DNA of 64,000 nt from Mytilinidion resinicola (taxonomy: Eukaryota; Ascomycota; Dothideomycetes; Mytilinidiales; Mytilinidiaceae), in the NCBI RefSeq assembly GCF_010093595.1, contig NW_022985449.1, positions 1,126,839 through 1,190,838 of the forward strand, read 5' to 3'. Of this stretch, positions 55,556 to 64,000 are shown in pieces; positions within the stretch are counted from its first letter, which is position 1; each line of letters opens with the position of its first letter. The translations under genes and the position numbers were made by a program. The notes under the pieces were generated by a model, which was given only the letters and a program-made list of their open reading frames with translations, was not told the DNA's origin and ran no database searches.

Positions 55556-56860
55556 TCAGCTGAACTCCTGTCTTGATATCACCTTCTGCGCAGGAAAGTG
55601 TTCCTTCTCGCTCGTTGCCACGTTGTGCGCGTCTAGCATACTCAAGGGTAGGTTCAAGAATTCGTGCTTGTTTTTCCAGCGGACGTCTCTCTCCTTGAAC
55701 TGCTCCGCTTGAGATGGAGGTGGTGGAGGCTCCGTGATCTTGGTGATGAGATACGCAGTTGATGCTTCAGCGATGCCGTAGATGAGGACGCCAACAAGCG
55801 GGATCTTGACGAAGATGAAGAAGCCGACGCCGAAGCCGAAGAGGACCCCCTCGCGGTCACGGAACCACTGCTTCTTTTGCTCTTTGGAGTAGCGTACGCG
55901 TGAGAAGTACGGTTCCAACTAGGATCTGTTAGGGCCACGAATTTGTTAAAATTGAGATGTTCTTACCAATTCGCGCATAAGACTCCTCGAGGAAAAGTAC
56001 GACTGAAGAAACATCACAATATAGCGCTTGGGCAGGAAGACCGAGCTGCCAAATATCACCATAGCAGGTGTAAGGCCAACAGCGTTGTTGAAAGTGTAGA
56101 AACTTGCAGCTGGAAGAACAAAGCGGCCCACGTATGGTAGGAACGAAAGCGCGTAGATGGCCAACGATATACCCGCTCGTCTTCCGTATCTGACTAAGAA
56201 TGATATTGCAGCTGCCTTGTAGCTCTTCTTCACGTGTGTGTCGCCGTGCGTGGAGTACATGATGAGGTTTGGGTAGTACATCGCTCGAAGGGTCTGAGGG
56301 TTGTCTGACTTGTGCTTTTGGATGTAGGTTTGGTCAACCCATTGCAGGGAATCCATGAACCTGAGCTTAATTAAACATGTGTTCGCTATGAGGAAGGCTG
56401 GCAGCTTACATGCGGTCCAGAGTGGGAGTAACGTATCGCATCATCGACATGAGGAAGAACGGCACCTGGAGCACGCTGTGCTCTAGGAAGTATAGGCCGT
56501 CAACAACATAGTTGTCCCAAGATACCGCGTCCAAATTCATGAACAGGGAAAGAATCCATAGTAGTATTCTGACTCCAATAACCTACGCAGTCCAGGCGTC
56601 AGCCGCATTGTGATTATAAGTCGACGAGGGATCGTACCGGAATTGCGATGATTATTCGTATAGCAATGCCAGCGGCGACAGCAATTGCAGCCTGTCGGTA
56701 GTGGTCGGAGGTGAAGAGGCCTGGATTTTGAAGGGCTCGGTGTGCTGGATATCGTCCGTTAGGAATCGTCGGAGCCGAGCGGCTTCTCAATGGACAACGC
56801 ACCTCCAACTAATGTGAGCTGGGCACCCCGAAGGATGGCATTCGGGTCGAAATTGGACAT
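55556..56860 (-). CDS. Multi-pass membrane protein, UsgS-like
   Basis: Five exons (56803-56860, 56638-56744, 56410-56582, 55967-56360, 55556-55918) give 364 aa. The start MSNFDPNAILRGAQLTLVG and the run AHRALQNPGLF match fungal proteins annotated as transmembrane protein UsgS. Hydrophobic segments include AAIAVAAGIAIRIIIAIP, VIGVRILLWILSLFM, AGISLAIYALSFLPYVGRFV and FGFGVGFFIFVKIPLVGVLI, with a hydrophilic tail (SMLDAHNVATSEKEHF). Localisation and function are unknown to me; family members are broadly conserved in ascomycetes. All phases agree. Confidence 0.8.
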
Positions 56861-57619
56861 GTCGTGTGCCGCTTTTGAGGATGTTGTTGCAATGTTGGAA
56901 GGCTACCTCAGCTCGGGAGCAGCCAATGACGTCGCTAAATTGTCGCGGGGGTGAAACAACGTCCGCTCCGTCTGCCATGCCAGGTATGCACTCTCACGAT
57001 GCCTATTTCTCAGCACACAATTTGTATAGTGCCAAACATTACCCTATGTAAACAAGTCTATACATACGGAACTACTGTTCCTTGGGCGGCGTCAAGGCGT
57101 CGTCATTATCCATACTAGGCACCACCATCTCCTAGATAAAACGCATATTTCATCCAAACAATGTACAGTACTTCAAGTTTTACTGAAGAGCTTACACAAA
57201 AATTGGCACACCATTGGCCAGTTTAACCGTAAAAAAGAACTTCTTCCCGGATCAACACCATTATCAAGACCCTAGCGAATCGCTCTGTCACAGCTGCCGA
57301 ATGGAGCTAGAGCCGCGTTGATGTCATCCCACATACTACGACTTCTGCAGGTCGAAGCAGCACAACCGTCGATCTGGAGGGATCGGCTACCAGACTACCG
57401 CTCGTACCGTGCCGTCTATCGATGCCGTCAGAGAAGCGTGTCCCAGAAACTAGGGTACGGTGGGTCTTATCACGTCCACGTCTCCCAGTATAGACTTATC
57501 GCAACGTCGTGCTATAGTTGCGCAATGGAGTGATTGGATAAGTAGCTAAGCTTCCCTTGCCTCTTTTTTCCACCCCTTCTTGTCCCGGTCTACTTCATTC
57601 ATCTCCTGTTTCAACCATC
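56861..57619. promoter_or_regulatory. Divergent upstream region, UsgS-like gene and Dal5-family permease
   Basis: This 759-bp spacer contains AGATAA at 57134 and a reverse-strand CGATAA near 57496-57501, both matching HGATAR and upstream of the permease start at 57620. No gene is seen. Confidence 0.45.
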
Positions 57620-59607
57620 ATGGACCCCGAAATCGAGAAACCCCACGAGAAAAGTGATGGGGGAAAAGACGTCGACCCCATCCCCGGCGTCTCTGTAGAT
57701 GCAATCCGCACTGGGAGCGTTGTCCCGGGAGCGATCCTGAAGCACTCGCACGATGCGGATGCCGCGCTGAAGGCTTTCCAAGGTTTTGAGGGGCAGGTAT
57801 TGGAGATCGACGAGGCGACGAACAAGCGGTTGCTTTGGAAGATTGACTGCCATTTGATGCCGGTATGTTAATGTGAAGGCATGGAGCTTGTGTGGAATTG
57901 GGATCTCGAACTTTGAGGGGGAGACAATAGGGGCCTATGCTGATTTGATGATGAATAGATCATGTGTCTAGTATACGGCCTGAACTACCTAGACAAGACC
58001 ACCCTGAGCTACGCCTCTATTATGGGCATCAAGAAACCACATAGCGACGACAAATTGACGAGCGGAATCGACTTGACCGGCAACCAGTATTCCTGGCTTG
58101 GCTCAATGTTCTACTTTGGCTACCTCGCGTGGGAGTATCCAACGAATCGGCTTTTGCAAAGACTGCCGCTTGGGAAGTACTGTAAGTATTGAACCCATTC
58201 CTTGAACTGAAGAATAATATACTGATGATTCACAGCTGCTTTCAACATCATCATGTGGGGCCTCGTGCTCTCATGCTTCGCCGCAGTCGAGAACTACGCC
58301 GGCGCCATCGCCATCCGTTTCTTCCTCGGAGTATTCGAATCAGCAGTAACACCCGGCTTCGCCCTCTTCACGAGCCAGTGGTACACCAAGAAAGAGCAAG
58401 GAACTCGGACGGGAATCTGGTTTTCCTTCAATGGCTTCGCACAAGTACGATCCCCGCACGCCATATGCTTTCCGTTCCCACATCCTCTAGATTCGCACCA
58501 GCTTCAGAACTGACCAGAGCCTCCACTAGATCTTCGGCGGCCTTGTCGCCTACGGCATCGCAGTCGGCACCCAAAAACACGGCACGAGCATCGAGCCCTG
58601 GAAAATCGTCTTCCTCGTCACCGGCCTCCTGACCATGTGCATGGGCATCGTCTTCCTCTTCATTATCCCCGACAACCAAATGAACGCGCGATGGCTGAGC
58701 AAGGAAGACCGCCTGCTCGCCATCGAGCGGATCCGCATCAACCAGCAAGGCGTGGGCAACAAGCACTTCAAGTGGTACCAGCTCCAAGAAGCCCTGCTAG
58801 ACCCGCTGAGCTGGGCCTTCTTCTTCTACGCGCTGGTCGCTGATATCCCGAACGGCGGCATCTCCAACTTCTTCTCGCAGCTCATCGTCGGGTTCGGGTA
58901 CACGCCCCAGCAGTCCCTCCTCTACGGGACGCCCGGCGGTGCCGTCGAAGTCGTATTCCTGATCGTGTGCGGGTATCTCGGGGATCGCTTCGGACACCGC
59001 ATCTTAATCTCCTCGTTTGGCCTCGTTGTCGCGATCATCGGCATGGTGCTGATCGTCGCGCTACCGCTGCACAACAACAAGGGCCGGCTTGCTGGATACT
59101 ATCTTACCCAAGGTACGCCAAAAAAAACCGAAAAGGGGGGGGGGAAGAGGCGGATTATTTTTCATTACTAACCTCGCCACAGCCAGTCCAACCCCGTTCG
59201 TGGCTCTCCTGAGTCTGATCTCGACAAACGTAGCCGGGTATACGAAGAAGACGACCGTGGCGGCGATGTATCTGGTCGGGTATTGCGCGGGGAATATCAT
59301 TGGGCCTCAGACCTTCCGCGCGAGTGATGCGCCGTACGTGCCCTCTCTGTCCCCCCATACTCACCCATTCATCTCGAGCATACCAGCTAATTTAGCTCAA
59401 TACAGCCGCTACGTCCCCGCCGAAGTCACCATCATCGTCTGCTGGGGCGTGTGCCTCTTCGACCTCGCCTTCATCCATCTGTACTGCATCCACCAGAACA
59501 AGAAGAAGGCGAAGGTGCGCTACGCGCCGGAGTACGAGAGGCTGGAGAATCAGGAGTGGCTCGATCTGACGGACAAGGAGAACCCGGAGTTCGTGTATAC
59601 GCTCTAA
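57620..59607 (+). CDS. MFS permease, allantoate permease (Dal5/anion:cation symporter) family
   Basis: Six exons (57620-57862, 57959-58181, 58236-58444, 58530-59112, 59183-59333, 59406-59607) give 536 aa. Family features: KRLLWKIDCHLMPIMCLVYG, LNYLDKTTLSYASIMG, NQYSWLGSMFYFGYLAWEYP, RFFLGVFESAVTPGFALFTS, GLLTMCMGIVFLFIIPDNQM, NVAGYTKKTTVAAMYLVGYC and the tail NQEWLDLTDKENPEFVY. About 12 membrane spans are expected. The family imports organic anions such as allantoate, ureidosuccinate, nicotinate or pantothenate; the cargo here cannot be told from sequence. Proximity to formamidase and GATA sites would fit nitrogen scavenging (inference). Confidence 0.92.
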
Positions 59608-59964
59608 GTTTGATTGTTTGAAATTCGTTAGTATTGAGGATTAGGTAGGTAGGTAGGTGGATATATGGGATTTCAGAAACCAGATCGAAATGCCTCTGTT
59701 CAAGTATTGACGTTGATGTATATTGTTCTAAAAGTATGCTCGAATTCCATACTCGTGTAAAATGCAAGACCGGCAGCAGGAAATTCCGAAAAAGTAAATC
59801 CGCTGATGCTCATGTATGCGCATTTCTCCTTCATCTCCAGCCAACACCGTACGTAAATCGTAAACATTTCATCCAGGAATCCGGATCTTCCTGGAAAAGG
59901 GTATCATCGCACATTGCAACAACAAAAACGCCGTCCTATGCCTGTCTCATCTTCTCATGCTCTC
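59608..59964. other. Intergenic between converging genes
   Basis: These 357 bp separate the permease 3' end from the 3' end of the minus-strand hypothetical. A (TAGG)n-like short repeat occurs near 59644. Otherwise I see nothing. Confidence 0.5.
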
Positions 59965-60879
59965 TCAAAAGCAAGCCCACCGCTTCACGGACCTCTTCTT
60001 CTCCCCCCTCAGCCCCACCATGCTCCCACTCCCACCCTCCTCCTCCCTCTTCTCGAACCCCCCTTCCTCCTCCTCATCTTCGTCTTCTTCGGGCAAGTCC
60101 ATCCGATACCGCCGCACACTCCCCTTATCGCTCGCCGCCTCGTCATAGAACCGCGGCGGCTTCGACCCCGCGCCGCGGATCTTGCCCAGCAGCCCGCGTA
60201 GCCCGCGGCACGAGCGGTCGATCTCGGCGTACTCGCGGCGGCGGGTGCTGGGGGAGGTCCAGTGGATGGTCGTCGGCGCGACGGGGATGTAGCCATGCGG
60301 GTACTCTTCGTCCTCGTTGATGGATGGGGAGAGGCTGACGGCTGATGCGGATGGTAGGGCTGTGGGCGCGGTGGAGAAGCTGCGGAAGAGGGTGCAGCTG
60401 CGGTGGTGCAGGGCGAGGACGTCGTCGACGTCGCGAGTGGGCAGGGGCGGCATGGTCTGGGAGCCGCGGAGCTGGGGGCGGGCTTGGTGGATGACGAGGG
60501 TGTGGCGGGAGGATTTGTGCGAGCTGGGGCGGGAGCGGTGGCGTGGTTTGGAGGTTGGGGGCGAGTTGGAGGTGGTGGAGGAGACGACGGACGGCCTGCG
60601 TCCTTCTGACTTGTGGCGGCTGCTGGAATGAGGGCAGGCCTTCATTTTGGAGGCTTGGAGGAGTTGGTCGAGTTTGTCCGAGGATGGCGCGGCTGGCGAA
60701 GAGCGCTCTTCGGATAGGCGTTTCCAGTCGTTGGAGAGACTTGTGCGGGTGGTTTCGGAGGACTGGCGGTGGGTGGTCGAGTCGACGAAGCCGCTGTCTG
60801 CTCGATGCATTCTTGAGCCGTGGCGGCTTGCCTTTCGTGGTTTGAGAGGGAGAGAAGTATCGGAAATAGGTCCGGCCAT
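59965..60879 (-). CDS. Hypothetical basic, Ser/Arg-rich protein
   Basis: This single exon encodes 304 aa. It has no domain I recognise. The N-terminal two thirds are disordered and Ser/Arg/Pro-rich (KPRKASRHGSRMHRADSGF, RHRSRPSSHKSSRH). A better-ordered stretch (IHWTSPSTRRREYAEIDRS then RGLRGLLGKI) looks conserved-like and is followed by an acidic run (LPEEDEDEEEEGG) and a basic end (KKRSVKRWACF). Codon use and a long uninterrupted frame in GC-rich DNA give moderate support; antisense frames are shorter. It could be a nuclear or cytoskeletal regulatory protein, but no function is proposed. Confidence 0.7.
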   Translation of the reverse strand: MAGPISDTSLPLKPRKASRHGSRMHRADSGFVDSTTHRQSSETTRTSLSNDWKRLSEERSSPAAPSSDKLDQLLQASKMKACPHSSSRHKSEGRRPSVVSSTTSNSPPTSKPRHRSRPSSHKSSRHTLVIHQARPQLRGSQTMPPLPTRDVDDVLALHHRSCTLFRSFSTAPTALPSASAVSLSPSINEDEEYPHGYIPVAPTTIHWTSPSTRRREYAEIDRSCRGLRGLLGKIRGAGSKPPRFYDEAASDKGSVRRYRMDLPEEDEDEEEEGGFEKREEEGGSGSMVGLRGEKKRSVKRWACF

Positions 60880-60947
60880 GATGGTAGATTCTTCACTATC
60901 GTGACATTACTGTTGAAAGAGTTAGAATTGATATGCTCCTGATAAAT

Positions 60948-61078
60948 GTGCACTTTATTGCTGCTGCTTGTGGTGCGTTGAATCATATCTAAGTGTGTTT
61001 CCGTGGTTCAGGATGAATCATGAACCTTAGATTTTGAATATACCCTGACGCACCACAAGCAGTGACAAACAAGTACAC
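60948..61078. mobile_element. Short inverted-repeat element, family A copy 4
   Basis: The left arm contains GCTGCTTGTGGTGCGT and the reverse complement of the right arm ACTGCTTGTGGTGCGT, with a 14-bp perfect core, flanked outward by GTGCACTTTATTG and GTGTACTTGTTTG. The centre carries a small palindrome (GGTTCAGGATGAATCATGAACC-like). This is the best-preserved copy of the family. It lies within 70 bp of the start codon at 60879. Confidence 0.65.
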
Positions 61079-62289
61079 GCAGACGGATGTGACTCGACAG
61101 TACACCCACATGTATAGAGACAACTTACAATAATCGCAAGGAAAAGATTGGACAGGGTCTGGCCCATGTCACAACAGAAGAAACAGTCGTTCGCGGGCAG
61201 GTCCACTATATAGGATATGCCCAACAACTCGCCAAATTGCGGCAACGGTCCTTAGCAAAGCGGGCACGCGTGACGCCAAGGGCTGCAGTGGGATAAAGAC
61301 CAGGACGATCGTGAAGCGGCGCGGTGCTAGGAATGCTTCAGGAGCAGCGTGGTTGGTCGAGTAGTAGCGGCAAGACCCTTTTGCACTGGCCTTCTTTTCA
61401 CCGCCCCAGCAGCCAGCGCTTGCGCTATATTCAACACCACGTCGTGTGCAGTTGAGCCGACGCTACGAGAAATGGCCGGAAGAAGTGTTGAGGGACGGAG
61501 ACAAGTGCGAGAAGACCGGAGGGGGGAATGGGGAGACAAGCTGGTGACTAAGTGAGATGGTGAGTAGATATGATGCAGGACGTCTGTCTTCACATGCGAG
61601 GCATGCAACATGGTCTTGATCTGGTGACGAGGGGCAATGGCAGCCCTTTACGGTAGAAGGGGCGCCCTCAGAGACAGCAGACCAGCGCCGTGGCTTGACG
61701 GCCAGCAGGTTGATGCAGCGTTTGTCGGTGCGGCAGACGGCACTGTTCACCGCCACCAGAAAGGCTCCAACCGACTTCGGCGACGAGAGCAGATGGAGTC
61801 TGTCAGGGCCGCTGCATCGTGACGCCCGGCCAATAGCGAGCCGGCCGGGTGCGCAGTGGGCACTGCAACGTGGAGACGGCTGAAGACGCGCCTGGGCCTG
61901 TGGGCTGCTGCGCATGTTTGATCTGCCTTCCCCCCTCGGCCCAGCGGTGGCGATGTATGCAACAGAAGGCGGGAATAATGTCTTGACAAGTGGCACCGCC
62001 GATCTCAGATTGCGTGAGAGGCGAATGTTAAATGTGTGGCTCAAGCCTTGTGGCCTCATGCATCACGGAGACGGGATGGGAGGGTGTCCAGCACTCAGCA
62101 CACAACACCAGCTCGTACCTCGATAGCTGTCCGCGCACGCCGCTCATGTGGCCAAGCATTCCGTATCCCTTGGCCCCGCATCTCGCGAAACAGTGGGCGA
62201 ATGACTGGCCTCACGCGGTGCCGAGTCCCGTCTAAACCTAGCCGCAAATGAACACCGCGCAGCCGCCCTGTTGTCATGCAGAGAGGGTA

Positions 62290-62368
62290 CGGAGCTGGTT
62301 TTTCTTGAGTCCTATGCCCTCGCCTAATATAGTGGCAGGGTAGGACTCAAGAAAAACGAGCTCCTTCG
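62290..62368. mobile_element. 79-bp TA-flanked hairpin element, family B copy 2
   Basis: The arms pair through GTTTTTCTTGAGTCCTA (17 bp perfect) and further outward. The right end (reverse complement CGAAGGAGCTCGTTTTT) is identical over 17 bp to the left end of the element at 32306. The left end lacks three bases. TA lies on both sides (62288-62289, 62369-62370). With a short central loop the whole element is one long hairpin. Confidence 0.75.
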
Positions 62369-62610
62369 TACCACAATGTTTTCAGCCACTTTTGGGTCAC
62401 GTGACTAAATCTGACCAGTCAAATATGGAGCGGCTATCAAGATCGGGTCACATAACCCAAAAGCCAAGGATCTGCGCCTCGTTGCTGACATCAATGTGAC
62501 GAGATGTCCGATATCGTCCGCCCCTCTGTGCCTCTGAATGTAATGTCTGCAGAAGAAGCGTCGACTAAATCTCACAGCGGACGAAGCATCAACAGCCTAC
62601 GATCACTAAC

Positions 62611-63405
62611 ATGTCGACGAACTTCCTCTTCAGCCTCCCCAGCGAACTCCGCAACAACATATATGAGCATCTCTTAGTGCTGCAAGAACCCATTGAATGT
62701 CTGACCCACCCCTGGCTTGGGCAGTCCCAACTCGGAGCGCTTACTCCGGGGCTCCTTCTCGTGAATAAGGCGGTCCACCGCGAAGCCTCCTCGCTGCTTT
62801 ACGCCCAGAATCGCTTCAACCTCGCTGTGCCCGACTCTGAGCTCGTAACTGCTTTCCTCGATCAAGTTGGGTGCAACAACGCAAAACATATTCGGCATAT
62901 CTATCTCAACTTTCCTGAATTCGGCTCTCTAGACCGACATGACGTCACCATCCAGGACGGCAGCCTTCGTATTCTCGCGAAGATCCAAAGGGAATGCACC
63001 AACTTAAGCACGCTTACGACGTCCCTGAATAGCACAAATAACACGGAGCTTGAGCTCGATGAACTTGACAGCCCCAATATCGCTGCTGAGGCGTTGGCGC
63101 TGGTTGATGCTCAATTCAGAGCCATTTTGTCCCTACAAGAGATCATTGTCGAGGTGTACGAGGAGGGTCCGAGTGCCTGTATAAGAAGGGAAATGGAGAG
63201 CCACGGATGGACAATCAGCGTAAAAGAACAAGTGGAAGAGTTATGCTCCAACAGGTCTTTCAGTGACATTGAAGAGATGATTATGGCTATGATCACGATA
63301 GTGATGATTATGATGATTACGACATTGACAATGATAGTGACTTTTGGAGAAGGGCGGGAGACTGAATGTTGGAGCTCTGTTTTCCTGCACATCATCACCG
63401 TTTAA
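62611..63405 (+). CDS. F-box/2EXR-like hypothetical protein with a likely frame-disrupted C-terminus
   Basis: The open frame gives 264 aa. The N-terminus (FLFSLPSELRNNIYEHLLV then LTPGLLLVNKAVHREASSLL) is the F-box-like/2EXR motif common in large fungal families of unknown function. The last about 35 residues (MIMAMITIVMIMMITTLTM) look artificial. In another frame the same DNA (63273-63362) reads DDYGYDHDSDDYDDYDIDN and ends at TGA 63363-63365, a typical acidic tail. So a small indel or an unrecognised intron just before 63273 may separate the true ends. Family members often show strain-to-strain variation. Confidence 0.7.
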   Translation: MSTNFLFSLPSELRNNIYEHLLVLQEPIECLTHPWLGQSQLGALTPGLLLVNKAVHREASSLLYAQNRFNLAVPDSELVTAFLDQVGCNNAKHIRHIYLNFPEFGSLDRHDVTIQDGSLRILAKIQRECTNLSTLTTSLNSTNNTELELDELDSPNIAAEALALVDAQFRAILSLQEIIVEVYEEGPSACIRREMESHGWTISVKEQVEELCSNRSFSDIEEMIMAMITIVMIMMITTLTMIVTFGEGRETECWSSVFLHIITV

Positions 63406-64000
63406 TGTTTTCGGTTTCCACCTGGTTGGTTTGTTGTTGTTTCTCTTTGCCCATTAAGGTTTCCTCTGTCATTATACCAGCTCGTAGAGCTTCATCTATT
63501 TTATGTAACCTCCCCCCGTGCGTGCCGGGTCAAATGCGAGGTAACGTCCCTCCCTGCGTGCCGGAAAACCCGCCGTGCCGGAAAATACGAGGGGTACTTG
63601 GACTTCAAGCGACTAAAACTTAACATGCACATTGAGTTCTGCTATATTACTTTATAAGTTGTGCTCTATAGCTAATTTTAAATATTTGGGATAGCTCTTA
63701 TTTCTAAGTTACGTTTGTATTGTCGCATTCGGCCCTGATTTGTAGGGAGCCTACTCTCGTGGTGAAATAGACTGTCACGTCGTTCCTCAGCATTCTCTTG
63801 GTAGTCATCGAGGCCTCGGATCATCACGTGCATGGACGTCACGTGATCCCCGGGCCGAGGGTTCTTCCGGCGCCCGGAGTTCTGCCGGCGCCTGCTAGCG
63901 CGCGCTCAACTATATAGCAGGCCCGTGGCCGGAGCCTCTCTCCTCTCCACGCAACCTCGTCAATAGCAATACAACCCTTTTCCAGCCACGAACCTGACAT
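63406..64000 (+). promoter_or_regulatory. Promoter-like region of a gene beyond the right edge
   Basis: Two CACGTG boxes (63825-63830 and 63840-63845, centres 15 bp apart) are followed by a 16-bp imperfect direct repeat (GTTCTTCCGGCGCCCG / GTTCTGCCGGCGCCTG, about 63862-63894), a TATA-like TATATAG at 63911-63917 and a CT-rich leader with CAAT/CAATA. No start codon with a credible frame falls inside the window. Confidence 0.5.

Larger units (their letters stand above)
60880..62610. other. Intergenic 1.7 kb with two short inverted-repeat elements
   Basis: It contains the promoter of the minus-strand hypothetical (next to 60880), family A copy 4 (60948-61078), family B copy 2 (62290-62368) and the upstream region of the 2EXR-like gene. 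GC-rich open frames around 61350-62250 overlap on both strands and are not credible genes. Confidence 0.5.

Overview
The window is nuclear DNA of a filamentous ascomycete (Pezizomycotina; Dothideomycetes is my best guess, from gene content and style rather than a search). The evidence is short introns (about 47-70 nt, GT..AG, often with a CTAAC-type branch site), intron-containing histone H3 and H4 genes, a RasB-type Ras with a proline-containing insert, and fungal versions of formamidase, UsgS-like and Dal5-family genes. Exon joins were made by hand from reading-frame continuity and splice signals. Nearly all models close perfectly in frame, but none is supported by RNA data.

Layout. 1-2503: 3' part of a RasGAP gene (+). 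4520-6409: MPE1 (-). 7160-8765: OST1 (-). 9035-11713: a fused pseudouridine glycosidase/kinase gene (+), divergent from OST1. 13563-14596: PRE2 (+), converging on a RED-like spliceosomal gene (14886-16622, -). 17213-18569: a GH43 glycosidase broken by one nonsense codon (+). About 19165-19883: a poorly resolved small Cys-rich gene (+). 21154-21999: a HAD type II dehalogenase (-). 23100-24660: divergent H4/H3 pair. 26372-27000: AhpC/TSA-like protein (+). 27177-28821: EXO5 (+). 29510-31838: acetyl/propionyl-CoA synthetase family member (+) with a GC-AG intron. 31839-43487: a gene-poor island of about 11.6 kb holding one recognisable gene, a RasB-type GTPase (37061-37869, +), plus several short inverted-repeat elements and a degenerate tandem array. 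43488-45946: COG4 (-), divergent from a NIPA magnesium transporter (46790-48896, +). 50530-52818: a secreted, probably GPI-anchored protein (+). 53331-54995: formamidase (-). 55556-56860: UsgS-like membrane protein (-). 57620-59607: Dal5-family permease (+). 59965-60879: basic/Ser-rich hypothetical (-). 62611-63405: F-box/2EXR-like hypothetical (+). The right edge looks like the promoter of a further gene.

Most genes are housekeeping: mRNA 3'-end processing and splicing, N-glycosylation, proteasome, Golgi tethering, chromatin, mitochondrial DNA maintenance. Two themes stand out. A RasGAP and a Ras lie in the same window, about 35 kb apart. Formamidase and a Dal5-type permease lie close together, with GATA-type sites upstream of formamidase, which suggests nitrogen scavenging under AreA-type control. 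I found no CRISPR array, rRNA, convincing tRNA or autonomous transposase. The most novel material is (a) a pseudouridine-catabolism fusion whose two domains are separated by a 57-nt intron carrying in-frame stops, and (b) at least three families of short non-autonomous inverted-repeat elements, two of them flanked by TA.
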